Origin: Pseudomonas yamanorum
Lineage (GTDB): Bacteria; Pseudomonadota; Gammaproteobacteria; Pseudomonadales; Pseudomonadaceae
DNA: 64,000 bases
Assembly (NCBI RefSeq): GCF_013386765.1
Contig: NZ_JACARE010000010.1
Coordinates: forward strand, 62,001 to 126,000
Reading direction: 5' to 3'
Shown here: positions 44,212 through 53,555 of the stretch, in pieces
How positions within the stretch are numbered: the first letter of the stretch is position 1
Layout of the letters: every line of letters starts with the position of its first letter
Made by a program: the position numbers and the translations under genes
Notes under the pieces: generated by a model
Databases searched by the model: none
The model's input: the letters and a program-made list of their open reading frames with translations, nothing else
Told to the model about the DNA's origin: nothing

Positions 44212-47200
44212 TCAGGCCAGATAGCGCTCCAATCGCTCGCCGAGGTGTTCCATCTGTTGATGCAGCGCATCAACCGCCTCGGTCAATTGCGCAGAGTCCA
44301 GCCCGTTGCAGGCGATCTCTAGGTCTTCACAGCATCGAATCAGCCCCTGGGCCTTGATGATTCGTGCGCCGCCCTTGACCCGGTGAGCAAGGTCGGCAAG
44401 GCCTTGCAAGTCGTGTCGAGTAAACAACTGCATCAGGCGCGCCATGTCCTGTTCATTGCTGGCGGCCAGGTCGCCCAACAGGCTTTTGATCGAAGCAATG
44501 TTGCCGCCGGCCAGATGCTCAACACTGGTCAGGTCGATATCGTCATCTGCGGAAAATCCGGGGTGGGCACTCCCCGGCTTCGTCGCCAGGCCGGCCAGGC
44601 GTGCGCTCAAGTCCTTGAGGCTGATGGGCTTGAATAGGCAGTCGTCCATGCCAGCGGCCAGGCACCGACCCTTCTCTTCTGGCTGTGCATTGGCGGTAAA
44701 CCCCAGGATCAGGCTGGGAGGCAAGCCACGGGCGCTTTCGTCGGCGCGGATCGCCTGGGCCAGTTCGTAACCGTTCATCAAGGGCATGTTGCAGTCGGTG
44801 ATGACCACATCAAACTGCCCGTTACGCCACCTGCGCAGTCCATGGGCGCCATCTTCAGCATCCTCGACCCTGTGCCCCAGGTAGTTGAGCTGCTGTGTCA
44901 GCAACTGGCGGTTGGCCGGGTAGTCATCGACCACCAGGATATTCAGCGCATGGCCCGACAGCGCAGGCTCGTCCTCGATAGGGACGATGTCCTCCAGCGG
45001 TTCAAGCGTGGTCAGGTCAAGCCTCACATCGATGCGTGTGCCCTTGCCCAACGTACTGTCGAGGCTCAGCCGACCGCCCATCATTTCGCAGAGGGTGCGG
45101 CTGATCACCAGGCCCAGGCCGGAGCCGCTGCGCACCGACTGGTCATTATTGCTGGCCTGGGTGAAGGGGCTGAACAGGCTTTCCTGGTCTTCTGCAGAAA
45201 TGCCGATGCCCGAGTCCTGCACCTGCAGCCTCACCCCCAACTGCTCCCTGCCCGCCTCCACTCGCACACTCAAACGCACCTGCCCGTGAGCGGTGAACTT
45301 GATGGCGTTGCTCAACAGGTTGGAGACGATCTGCTTGAAGCGCAGCGGGTCGATCAACACATCGCAATTGACCCCGGCATCCAGGTCCAACTGCAGTTGC
45401 AGCTGTTTCTGGCGCGCCAGGCCCTCGAAAATACGCACCACCGACTCCAGCAATTCCCGCAGGTTGGCGCGCTCCGGGTTCAGGGACAAACGCCCGGACT
45501 CAATCCGGGCGATGTCCAGGATGTCACCAATCAGGTCCAGCAGGCCGCGCGCCGCGCCGGAGGCTACATCAATCGCAAAGCGATCCATCACGCCCTGGTC
45601 CGCTTTTTTGGTCGCCAGTTCGAGCATGCCGATCACCGCGTTCATCGGCGTGCGGATTTCATGGCTCATGGTCGCCAGGAAAGTGGTCTTGGCGCGGTTG
45701 GCCGCGTGAACGTCTTCCAGCAGGCGTTGGCGCTCGCTGATATCGATCCAGCCGGCGATCATGCCGCTGACCTCGCCGATGCTGCTGCGGTACGGCAGCA
45801 TCCAGTGATAGATGGTCAATACCCGGCCATCGGGCATGGTCAGGCTGCGATCCTGCAACTGCGCCTCGCCGCTTTCCATCACGTGCAGGTAGTCACGGTG
45901 ATACGCGGCGGCCTCATTCGGGTCGCCCAGCACACCGTCCAATACGGTCTTGCCGATCACCTGCTCGCGCTCGACACTGAACACTTCCAGGTAACCGCTG
46001 TTACAGATAAGCAGCTTGCCCTCGCGGTCACGCACATAGATCGGATGGGGGGTGCCGTTAATCAATACCCGCATGAATTCAACCTGATCGCTCAACGCCT
46101 GCTCGGCCTGCTTGCGCTTGCGCATCAGCATCCGCAGGTAGGCGATCCAGCCCAGGGCAATCATCAGCAACACGGCGGCAATCACAAAGCCCTGGATGAT
46201 GGCGCTGCGGTTACGCAGCCAATAGCTGTCGCCCACCACCACCTCGCTGCGCCAGCGGTTAGTCAGTTCGTCCATTTCCTCGGGTGCGATGCTGAGCAGT
46301 GCTTTGTCCAGGATCGAGAACAGTTCCAGCGAGCCGCGGGCCGTAGCAAAGGCCATGCGCGAATTGGTAACGCCCACGGTGCTGGTGATACGCAAGCGAT
46401 CGCGGTATTGCCGTGAAATCATATAGCGTGCGGTGATCAGCGAGTTGACCGCTGCATCAGCCTCGCCATTGGCGACTTTCTCCATCGCGTCTTGGGCGCT
46501 GTCGGCATCCACCAGGCGGATGTCCGGGTATTGCTCGGTTAGCATGTCGCGGCTGGAGTCGCCGCTGATGACCGCCAGTCGCTTGCCATGCATATCGTCC
46601 AGGGTACTGGGGCTGCCGGCCGTGGTACGACTGACCAGTACAAACGGCGTGGCCAGGTACGGGCGGGTAAAGCGCAGGATCGCTTCGCGCTGTTCGCTTG
46701 GGGTAATGGTGATCAGCAGGTCGGCCTTGTCGCTGGTGATGGAGTCGATCATCTCGCGCACCGAACTCATCCGCTGGATATCGAACTTCAAGCCGGTGCG
46801 CAGGGCCACCTTGGCCAGGACGTCGGCGCTGATACCTCGAAATTCGCCGTCGGCGCCGTAGAACGACATTGGCAGGAAGCCTTCATCAATCGCCACCCGC
46901 AACCGTGGGTGCTTGTCCAACCAACGCTGCTCACTGACGCTGAAATGTAACGGATGCTGACCAGGCATGCTTGCTCCGCCTGCGCTCCAGCGGCGCAGGA
47001 TGGTCTGGCGCTCGGTAACCGGGACCGCCGCCAGTGACGCATTGATAATCCGCAACAGGCGCGTGTTATCACGCTTTACCGAAAACGAAAAGTTGCTGAC
47101 TTCCAGGCGAGAGAAGTCCGCCAGTTGCACGTTGTTCAGGTAGTTGCGGTTGATCAGGTAATTGGCGCTGATCGCGTCCCCCAGGTACACATCGGCTTGG

Positions 47201-47805
47201 CCGAACGCCACGGCGCCTATGGCGCTGAGGGTGGAAGGGTACAGCTGCAAGGTGGCCTTGGGATAAAAGTCTTCCACGGTTTTGGGTGGCAGGTAGTGGT
47301 AAAGCATTGCCACGCGCTTGCCGGCCAGTTCGGGGTCGAGGTTCTGGCTGTCGCCGACCCGGCTGACCAGGGTCGGCTGGTCCTCTGCATAGGCGTCAGA
47401 CAGCTGAAGCTCCGGGTCCGCGGCCTCAAAACCGTTGGAACTGCCCAGCATATCGACGTCGCCAGACTTGAGCGCCGCCAGCACCTCATTGCGCGAGGCA
47501 TACCGCTGAACGCGCACGTTGACGTGCAGCAGCTGCGCCATTAACTGCGCGTAGTCGGCTGTAAAACCTTCGTAATCGTGGCGGTTACTGGTGATGCTGA
47601 ACGGCGAGTAGTCCGGCGCCGAAGACCCCAACACAAGCGTGCCCTTGCTCCGTAGCCAGCCCCAGTCGGCTTCGTCCAGGCTCACGCTGTAGTCGCTGAC
47701 GTCGGAGCGCCCGTGCAGCTTGAGCATTTGCGGCGCCGCCAGGGCATTGCCCAGGGAACCGAGCAACAGTAGGCCCAGCAAGCCGTGTCGAAGAAAAGTG
47801 TTCAT
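44212..47805 (-). CDS. BvgS/RocS1-like hybrid histidine kinase
   Basis: This 1197-residue unorthodox sensor kinase has a signal/anchor, then two periplasmic SBP_bac_3 (Venus flytrap) domains (about 45-275 and 300-525) and a membrane helix (about 540-562). A PAS domain (about 575-700), histidine kinase domain with phospho-acceptor His715 (TMSHEIRTPMNAVIG), ATPase, receiver with Asp1004 (VITDCNMPLMNG) and HPt domain with His1141 (LAHRVKGGA) follow. This is the BvgS/EvgS/RocS1 layout. Its start follows directly after the stop of the response regulator (TGAATG), so the two are co-translated. It probably controls the fimbriae beside it. Confidence 0.95.
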   Translation of the reverse strand: MNTFLRHGLLGLLLLGSLGNALAAPQMLKLHGRSDVSDYSVSLDEADWGWLRSKGTLVLGSSAPDYSPFSITSNRHDYEGFTADYAQLMAQLLHVNVRVQRYASRNEVLAALKSGDVDMLGSSNGFEAADPELQLSDAYAEDQPTLVSRVGDSQNLDPELAGKRVAMLYHYLPPKTVEDFYPKATLQLYPSTLSAIGAVAFGQADVYLGDAISANYLINRNYLNNVQLADFSRLEVSNFSFSVKRDNTRLLRIINASLAAVPVTERQTILRRWSAGGASMPGQHPLHFSVSEQRWLDKHPRLRVAIDEGFLPMSFYGADGEFRGISADVLAKVALRTGLKFDIQRMSSVREMIDSITSDKADLLITITPSEQREAILRFTRPYLATPFVLVSRTTAGSPSTLDDMHGKRLAVISGDSSRDMLTEQYPDIRLVDADSAQDAMEKVANGEADAAVNSLITARYMISRQYRDRLRITSTVGVTNSRMAFATARGSLELFSILDKALLSIAPEEMDELTNRWRSEVVVGDSYWLRNRSAIIQGFVIAAVLLMIALGWIAYLRMLMRKRKQAEQALSDQVEFMRVLINGTPHPIYVRDREGKLLICNSGYLEVFSVEREQVIGKTVLDGVLGDPNEAAAYHRDYLHVMESGEAQLQDRSLTMPDGRVLTIYHWMLPYRSSIGEVSGMIAGWIDISERQRLLEDVHAANRAKTTFLATMSHEIRTPMNAVIGMLELATKKADQGVMDRFAIDVASGAARGLLDLIGDILDIARIESGRLSLNPERANLRELLESVVRIFEGLARQKQLQLQLDLDAGVNCDVLIDPLRFKQIVSNLLSNAIKFTAHGQVRLSVRVEAGREQLGVRLQVQDSGIGISAEDQESLFSPFTQASNNDQSVRSGSGLGLVISRTLCEMMGGRLSLDSTLGKGTRIDVRLDLTTLEPLEDIVPIEDEPALSGHALNILVVDDYPANRQLLTQQLNYLGHRVEDAEDGAHGLRRWRNGQFDVVITDCNMPLMNGYELAQAIRADESARGLPPSLILGFTANAQPEEKGRCLAAGMDDCLFKPISLKDLSARLAGLATKPGSAHPGFSADDDIDLTSVEHLAGGNIASIKSLLGDLAASNEQDMARLMQLFTRHDLQGLADLAHRVKGGARIIKAQGLIRCCEDLEIACNGLDSAQLTEAVDALHQQMEHLGERLERYLA

Positions 47806-48432
47806 TCAGATGAGGTTATTACGCTTGGCAAAATCGGCCAGGTACACCACCGATTTGACGTTGAGCTTTTCGATCAGGCGAGTCTTGTAGGTGCTTACTG
47901 TCTTGTTGCTGATCAGCATGGCGTCGCCGATTTCCTTGTTGGTCAGCCCTTGGGACAGTTGTTGCAAAATCGTCAGTTCACGGTCAGAGAGATTCTGGAT
48001 CAACTCGTGGTCCGTGGCCTCGAGATCACTGCGCCGTACCGAGCTGTGGGCCAGGTTGGGAAAGAATGTGTAGCCGTCCATCACCGCCTTGATCGCCTTG
48101 GTCACTTCCTCCATGTCATTGGTCTTGGAAATAAACCCTGCCGCACCGGCTTTCATGCAGCGCATTGAATAGAACAGCGCTGACTGCGAGGTGAACACCA
48201 GGATTTTACTCGGCAGGCGCAGGGACGCGATTCGGTTAAGCACCTCAAGGCCGTCGAGCTTGGGCATGCCGATGTCGAGAATGATCAGATCGGGCACATG
48301 CTCGCGTGCCAATTGCACGGCATCTGCGCCGTTATCCGCTTCGGCCACGACTTCGAACTGAACCTGGCTGAGCAGCATCTTGACGGACGAGCGAATGAAG
48401 GGATGGTCATCCACAACCAAAACGGTATACAT
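47806..48432 (-). CDS. LuxR-type response regulator, BvgA/RocA1-like
   Basis: This 208-residue NarL/FixJ-type regulator has a receiver with phospho-acceptor Asp53 (IILDIGMPKLDG) and acidic pair Asp8-Asp9, and a C-terminal LuxR helix-turn-helix (LSDRELTILQQLSQGLTNKEIGDAMLISNKTVSTYKTRL). It is the cognate partner of the BvgS-like kinase next to it and most likely the protein that binds the TAGGAAA palindromes. It should activate the cup-type fimbriae. The family and pairing are clear; the regulon is inferred. Confidence 0.95.
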   Translation of the reverse strand: MYTVLVVDDHPFIRSSVKMLLSQVQFEVVAEADNGADAVQLAREHVPDLIILDIGMPKLDGLEVLNRIASLRLPSKILVFTSQSALFYSMRCMKAGAAGFISKTNDMEEVTKAIKAVMDGYTFFPNLAHSSVRRSDLEATDHELIQNLSDRELTILQQLSQGLTNKEIGDAMLISNKTVSTYKTRLIEKLNVKSVVYLADFAKRNNLI

Positions 48433-48534
48433 GTAACCTCCTGTAAGGCGCGCCGGAAGGCTTCGGTCGACGCAAAACGATGGATAAACGACCAGCCGAC
48501 GCGTCGCTAAAGTTACACGAACACGACTGAAGTG

Positions 48535-48548
48535 TAGGAAAATTCTGA
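48535..48548. promoter_or_regulatory. BvgA-type half palindrome upstream of the two-component genes
   Basis: TAGGAAAATTCTGA keeps the left heptad TAGGAAA fully and degenerates on the right. It lies about 100 bases before the response regulator start, fitting autoregulation of the regulator-kinase operon. Confidence 0.4.
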
Positions 48549-48559
48549 GGTTTTGCCGC

Positions 48560-49771
48560 CTAACCCGCCGGCGAAGTTACCGGCTGTACGTCCTCACGCG
48601 CCAGCCAATGCAGGAGGTCGTGGCCGGTCATTGGCCGGGCCAGGAAAAACCCCTGGCCCACTTCACAACCGAGGCTGATCAGAGCATCACGTATATGCCG
48701 GCTGCTGACGCCTTCAATCACCAGGCTCATGTCCAGCGAACGGGCCAGGGCCAGAGTGCTGCCGACCATGGCTTGGCTACGCGGCTCATTCAAGTTGCGG
48801 ATAAGGTCGCCATCGAGCTTGATCTGGTTGAACGGCAATTGGCACAGCAACTTGAGTGACGAGAACCCCACGCCGAAATCATCAATCGACAAGCCACAAC
48901 CCATCAAGCGAAGGCGCAGCAGGTTTTCCTGGATCGGGGGCTGCAGGTCGAGCAAACCGTTCTCGGCCAGTTCGAACACCAGCACCGAAGCGCACAGGCC
49001 GTGGCGTTGCAGCGCCCCTTGAATATGTTCGATCAGTCCATGGCGTGCCAGTTGTGAAGCATGCAGGTTGAACGACATTTCCATCCCGGTGCCCTCGCGA
49101 TGCAGCACGGCGAGCAATTTCAGGCCTTGTTCGAGCAGCTGCTTGAACATTTCATCGATCAGGTCATAAGCCAGCACCGCTGCGAGGAAATCCTTGGGCA
49201 ACAATAAACCACGGGCCGGGTGTTCCCATCGCGCCAAAGCCTCTACACCAGCGAGACTGCCATCGCTCATCATCCGCTTGGGCTGGAACCAACCGCGGAA
49301 CTCGCCTAGAGCCAGGCCCAGGCGTATCTCTTCTTCGCTGGGCAGCGGTGCCCCGGCAGGAGGGTTGAACGGTGCCGACGGTACCGACCGGTAGCGCTTA
49401 AGCAAGCGATACACCGCTTGTGACTGCAACGGATTACTCAGGATGCCAAGTAGTTGTACACCCGACAAAAAATCCATGTGGCCCAAGGCCCTGCATAGCT
49501 CCGGGCGCATCTCATTGGACAATCCAACGGCCTGCACCAGACCGATTTGGCTGGCATAGCGCAGGAATTCCACTTGCTCCGAGCCCTTGCTCCTCAGGTC
49601 GCACAGCACAATATCCACGCCGCCGGTCCGCTGCATAAGGATCATCGCCTGTTCGCTGGTGCTGGCTTGCAACACCTCCCGTACTCCGAGCTGGCCTAGC
49701 ATATTGACCAGAGCGCTGCGCCGGGGACTGTGGTTTTCCATTACCAGAACACGTGGTGAGACCATCTTCAT
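48560..49771 (-). CDS. Receiver-EAL phosphodiesterase with altered receiver
   Basis: This 403-residue paralogue of the RocR-like protein at 37053-38258 shares its order. The receiver domain has Asp58 (IVLCDLRSKG), but the acidic pair reads Glu-Asn (LVMENHSP), losing one Mg-binding acid. The EAL domain keeps Glu177-Ala-Leu, SFNLHAS, FELAE, IDDFG and KLDG. The second Glu after the base (EGVSS instead of EGVET) is changed. It may act constitutively or with reduced phospho-control. A TAGGAAATTTCCCA site lies 80 bases upstream. Confidence 0.88.
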   Translation of the reverse strand: MKMVSPRVLVMENHSPRRSALVNMLGQLGVREVLQASTSEQAMILMQRTGGVDIVLCDLRSKGSEQVEFLRYASQIGLVQAVGLSNEMRPELCRALGHMDFLSGVQLLGILSNPLQSQAVYRLLKRYRSVPSAPFNPPAGAPLPSEEEIRLGLALGEFRGWFQPKRMMSDGSLAGVEALARWEHPARGLLLPKDFLAAVLAYDLIDEMFKQLLEQGLKLLAVLHREGTGMEMSFNLHASQLARHGLIEHIQGALQRHGLCASVLVFELAENGLLDLQPPIQENLLRLRLMGCGLSIDDFGVGFSSLKLLCQLPFNQIKLDGDLIRNLNEPRSQAMVGSTLALARSLDMSLVIEGVSSRHIRDALISLGCEVGQGFFLARPMTGHDLLHWLAREDVQPVTSPAG

Positions 49772-50139
49772 CAACCGCTTTGCAGACTCGAAGATGGCTA
49801 TAGTGGCGAGCCTAGCTAACCCTACTTGAAGGAAATAGCCGTTCTGACTGTAGGAAATTTCCCACTGCAATTAATGACTGATTACAGATGACATTACGCT
49901 TTGAGACTTTGTCTGAACGATATCTCGGTCGAGACACGCACACTCTTCTGCGAAGAAAGAAACTCGGCTCAATGCCCTTTGGTTACTCAACCCGCGAGCA
50001 ATAAGGTGGTGCTGTCGCGGGGCGTTAAAGGGCATAGCACTGGTGCGCTCGAAGCTTGTAACGTAGTCAGTGATCGAACGTGCGCTAATAGCCGGTAGCA
50101 GGCCCTCATGAAAGGCAGCTTTGGGTCGATAGCTGCCAC
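49772..50139. other. Intergenic region with promoter of the EAL gene
   Basis: Holds the site at 49851-49864 and one copy of the dispersed GGCAGCTTTGGGTCGATAGC element (about 50112-50138). A 38-codon frame from 49888 and other short frames lack ribosome sites and are not called. Confidence 0.4.
49851..49864. promoter_or_regulatory. BvgA-type palindrome upstream of the EAL gene
   Basis: TAGGAAATTTCCCA matches TAGGAAATTTCCTA at 13 of 14 positions. It is about 80 bases before the start of the receiver-EAL gene on the minus strand, linking that gene to the same regulator as the fimbriae. Confidence 0.55.
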
Positions 50140-50358
50140 TCAGTGAAGGTGGAAAAGCCTCAAGATCAAGCGTGAGGCTTTATCACCGTCGGCCTCATAT
50201 AGACCGTGTAATCCGGCCTGATCGGTAAGTTTGTGTAGATTGAAGTGGTTGTAAAACGCTTGGCCCAGTCGCTGATCTTCGAAGCTTCCTTGACTCCAAA
50301 GCCGGACGAACTCCTCATAAGCGGCGCGTTCGATCTGCAACGAGGAATCATGTCCCAT
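50140..50358 (-). CDS. Small hypothetical protein
   Basis: This 72-residue soluble acidic protein (MGHDSSLQIERAAYEEFVRLW; FEDQRLGQAFYNHFNLHKLTDQ) has a ribosome site TAGGAACC before the ATG. No family is recognised. Two copies of the TCGATAGCTGCC-type repeat flank it. Confidence 0.55.
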   Translation of the reverse strand: MGHDSSLQIERAAYEEFVRLWSQGSFEDQRLGQAFYNHFNLHKLTDQAGLHGLYEADGDKASRLILRLFHLH

Positions 50359-50544
50359 GTCAGGTTCCTATCATTAGAGGGACTCAAGCGTACTAGCTGC
50401 CCATCAGCCCTTCCAGCTCGGCCTTTCCAATCAGAAAGTCAGCAATCGGCCAAAAGCTGCCGCTCACCTGAGATAAATTTCGAGCGTCCCAACGCCTGGA
50501 ATGAGCCCCTCGTAGCCGCAAAACAAAGCCTGTTAACAGGGTTC

Positions 50545-51105
50545 TCAACGCGTCGCACATTGACCTATCCGAAGAAAATCTTTAAGCGCCGCCTGATAGA
50601 GCGTCAATGGCTGATTGTCCGTATTGAATAGTGCAAACGGAATCATCGTGAGATGTGAAAACGACGTGGAGTTGATCGAGTAGGTTTTCTGCCTGCAAAA
50701 GCGCTGATCCTTATTCAATATAAAATCAAACTTGAAAAGGTTTGTCCGCGTACACCAACTGGGGATCAAACCCAGACTCAGGCCCGTCAAGTATTCTTGT
50801 CCGCAAGCGCCGCCAGATGAGAACTCCGAGATCTCTATTTCTAATGCCGGCAGGGTCGGGGCAGCAAGGCTGGAGCCCTTATCCTGTGCGTCGGGAATAA
50901 CTTTGAGTGTCGCAGCGTATGCGTCCTTGCCGAAGCGACTGTCTTTCCATGGGGAGTTTATTGCGTAACTGAAGCTGGAGACGATTTCTTTTGTTTCGGG
51001 TTCAGCGGGTTCGTTGATTGTCGGCTGGGACGAATAAGATGTGCAGCCGGAACAGAATATCGCAATGCTGACAAAGACAAACCCGCTGGCTATTAAGCGA
51101 CGCAT
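50545..51105 (-). CDS. Putative lipoprotein
   Basis: This 186-residue protein has a lipoprotein signal (MRRLIASGFVFVSIAIFCSGC, lipobox FCSGC). The mature part contains several Cys (GACGQEYLTGLSLG, SWCTRTNLFKF, RFCRQKTYS), likely disulfide-bonded in the envelope. No named family was recognised. It is AT-richer than core genes. Confidence 0.7.
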   Translation of the reverse strand: MRRLIASGFVFVSIAIFCSGCTSYSSQPTINEPAEPETKEIVSSFSYAINSPWKDSRFGKDAYAATLKVIPDAQDKGSSLAAPTLPALEIEISEFSSGGACGQEYLTGLSLGLIPSWCTRTNLFKFDFILNKDQRFCRQKTYSINSTSFSHLTMIPFALFNTDNQPLTLYQAALKDFLRIGQCATR

Positions 51106-51599
51106 ACTCAGTTTTCCCTAACTATCAATTAGCCGACATTCCTGCCACTTGATGCCGAATAGCATCTTATCTACACGTCGGATTGCTGAATCAGAATAAC
51201 AGGGCAGACTGTACGCGCGACACATCGGGAGAGAAAAGGCCGCCGCCACGGAAAAACCGATGTCCCCGAATTACTGCATCCAGGACTCGTCGGGCGATTA
51301 TCACACCCGCAGCGTTACCCCTGTCAGCCAGGCCGGGCAATAAGCCGACCAGGCCTGGTATTGGATGGTTGCTGTTTGTGCAGCCACTTTCGCGCCGGCC
51401 ATTTTGCGCTGAAAAAACGGCGCTCTTGACCGTCAATCCGCAGGGAGCACTTCATGTACACATCGCAGGTCAAAACCTGGAAGCACTTTAAAAAGATGTT
51501 GTGGCTTTCCAGCTGACAGATCCCGCTGTCAAGTCAAAGTAGGATATGTAACGATATATGACTCAGCCTTGATACTGCCCATTACAGGAACCCACTCTG
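51106..51599. other. Intergenic region before the MFS gene
   Basis: I see no supported gene. Open frames on both strands across 51183-51491 lack ribosome sites and overlap each other. The last 60 bases carry an AT-rich stretch (ATATGTAACGATATAT) that may be an operator or promoter for the transporter that follows. Confidence 0.35.
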
Positions 51600-52814
51600 A
51601 TGCTCGCCGCCTTCAGACACTACCCGTTTTCGGTCAATCTGCTGCTGTCGTCGGCGTTGTTTCTGACACTGGGGCGCGCCATTACCCTGCCGTATATGGT
51701 GATTTATCTGTCATCCAACTTCACGTTGGGTATCAGCGACATCGGCCTGGTGGTGGGCGGTGCGATGCTTGTCGGCTCGTTGCTAAGCCTTTACGGCGGT
51801 TACCTGACTGACAAGATTTCCAGCTATCGATTGATCCTGAGTTTCACGGGTTTCTTCACCGTGGGCTTCATCGGTATGTGCGTCACGTCGCACCTGTGGC
51901 TGTTTTTCCTGTTTCTGGTGTCGTTCAACTTCGCCTATTCGGTTATCGACATTGTGGTCAAGGCCGCGTTTGGCAAACTGCTGCCGGAAGCCGAACGCGG
52001 CAAAGTGTTTTCGGTGCGCTACACCCTGATCAACGTGGGTTACGCGGTGGGGCCGTTCATTGGCGCCGGGCTCGCGCACATGGATATGAAACTGCCGTTC
52101 TTGATATCTGCGATCCTCGGCATGGGCTTCTTCGTGACTTATATGGTGTGGGGCGACAGGAGCCTCAGCTCCGCCGACCCGGCCAATGCACCGGTGTCGT
52201 TCGTCGCGGTGGGGCGCATTCTGCTCAAGGACTATCGCCTGGTCTGCTTCACGGTTGGCGGCGCGTTGAGCGCTGTGGCGTTCGGCCAGTTCACCGGCTA
52301 CATCTCCCAATACCTGGTGACTACAAGCACCCCGGAATTTACCTACCAGGTCATCAGTTCGGTGGTGGCGGTTAATGCGACGGTGGTGATCTGCCTCCAA
52401 TACATGGTGGGCAAGCGCATTACCAACGAGCATTTGAATCAATGGCTGACGGCGGGTTTCAGTCTGTTTCTGTTGGGCGTCGTCGGTTTTGCGTTGTCCA
52501 CCACCGTGTTGCATTGGGCATTGGCAGTGGGGATATTCACCGTGGGTGAAATCATCGTGTTCCCGGCCGAGTACATGTTCATCGACCGCATCGCGCCGGA
52601 GCACTTGCGCGGCATGTATTACGGCGCGCAAAACCTGTCCAGCCTCGGCGGTGCGCTGGGGCCGGTGTTGTGCGGATTTGCCCTGGCATCGCAGTCGGCG
52701 CATTTCATGTTCTATATGCTCGCAGCGTTTATCGTGGCGGGCGGGTGTTTCTATCTGATGGGCGCTTCCTATTCGAAACGCTATGACACTGGACGCGGTG
52801 ATCGCGGCCAGTGA
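51600..52814 (+). CDS. MFS transporter, MdtH-like
   Basis: This 404-residue 12-helix major facilitator begins MLAAFRHYPFSVNLLLSSALFLTLGRAITLPYMVIYLS, as in MdtH-type multidrug exporters. Other family features are GYLTDKISSYR in the helix 2-3 loop and LPEAERGKVFSVRYTLINVGYAVGP. It probably exports drugs; the substrate is unknown. AGGAA precedes the ATG by about nine bases. It converges with a lipoprotein gene. Confidence 0.92.
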   Translation: MLAAFRHYPFSVNLLLSSALFLTLGRAITLPYMVIYLSSNFTLGISDIGLVVGGAMLVGSLLSLYGGYLTDKISSYRLILSFTGFFTVGFIGMCVTSHLWLFFLFLVSFNFAYSVIDIVVKAAFGKLLPEAERGKVFSVRYTLINVGYAVGPFIGAGLAHMDMKLPFLISAILGMGFFVTYMVWGDRSLSSADPANAPVSFVAVGRILLKDYRLVCFTVGGALSAVAFGQFTGYISQYLVTTSTPEFTYQVISSVVAVNATVVICLQYMVGKRITNEHLNQWLTAGFSLFLLGVVGFALSTTVLHWALAVGIFTVGEIIVFPAEYMFIDRIAPEHLRGMYYGAQNLSSLGGALGPVLCGFALASQSAHFMFYMLAAFIVAGGCFYLMGASYSKRYDTGRGDRGQ

Positions 52815-52868
52815 GTGCAAAGGACCGCTCTTAGCCACAAGCAGCGGACAACGCCAAACCATCCGGTG

Positions 52869-53480
52869 TTACTGCACCTTGCACAACCCTTTTCCAAATA
52901 CATCCGTGGCCTTTGTATTCGGCCAGCCTGGAAATTGCAGGCCATGGGACAGGTTCGTTATCGCCACGTTAGCCAGGAAGGGGTGAGCCTTTTTGATATC
53001 GATAACGGCCTTTGCAAAGTCATCAGTATTGGAAAGGCACATCGTCAGCGAGTTTGCGTGGAAGTTGCCGATATAGGCGACGTCCCCAGGCTTGACGCTG
53101 AAGGTCAGCGGTTTTTTCTGATCGGCACTGAACCCGTCATAAAAACGGTAGAACCAGTGGGTGACGTCATAGGTGCCCGCAGGTACTTCGTATACGAAGG
53201 TATTGCCCATGATATGCGGTTTGCCAAGAACTTCGTTGTTCTGGTCCAGGGTGGTAAGTGCGATGCGTGTCGCTATCGCTTGGGGGTTCGGATCCTGGTA
53301 TTTGAGCAGTACATACAGCCCGTGGGGCTGAGTGAGAAAGCCCTCGGAAACAAAACCGACAATAATGGCTTTTTGCGGATCGATGGGCTTTCGTTCATCA
53401 GCGCGATCAATCATGTTGGAAGGGGTGGCGCAGCCGCCCAGCGATAGCATCGCGGCGAACGCCAGTAACCACTTGTTCAT
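52869..53480 (-). CDS. Putative lipoprotein, DUF2846-like
   Basis: This 203-residue protein has a lipobox (AMLSLGGC) after a short signal. The segment YEVPAGTYDVTHWFYRF, followed by KPGDVAYIGNF, resembles DUF2846-type lipoproteins that carry a peptidase-like beta fold. Its role is unknown. It converges with the MFS gene, 54 bases apart. Confidence 0.75.
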   Translation of the reverse strand: MNKWLLAFAAMLSLGGCATPSNMIDRADERKPIDPQKAIIVGFVSEGFLTQPHGLYVLLKYQDPNPQAIATRIALTTLDQNNEVLGKPHIMGNTFVYEVPAGTYDVTHWFYRFYDGFSADQKKPLTFSVKPGDVAYIGNFHANSLTMCLSNTDDFAKAVIDIKKAHPFLANVAITNLSHGLQFPGWPNTKATDVFGKGLCKVQ

Positions 53481-53555
53481 CCTTTATTTCCTTGTGGTGA
53501 AATTGCGAATCGGTAGAGCATACCGGGTCAATCGTTGGTAAAGCGGCGAAGAATC

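Noticed and set aside
44842..46416. A 524-codon plus-strand frame opposite the hybrid kinase
   Set aside because: Composition is typical of a reverse-strand shadow; the kinase on the other strand has every expected domain.
49888..50098. Short plus-strand frames between the EAL gene and the 72-residue protein
   Set aside because: They have no ribosome site, no family resemblance and no conserved pattern visible.
51183..51491. Overlapping plus- and minus-strand frames upstream of the MFS gene
   Set aside because: Both lack ribosome sites and start only at non-ATG codons or mid-sequence, and composition is not protein-like.
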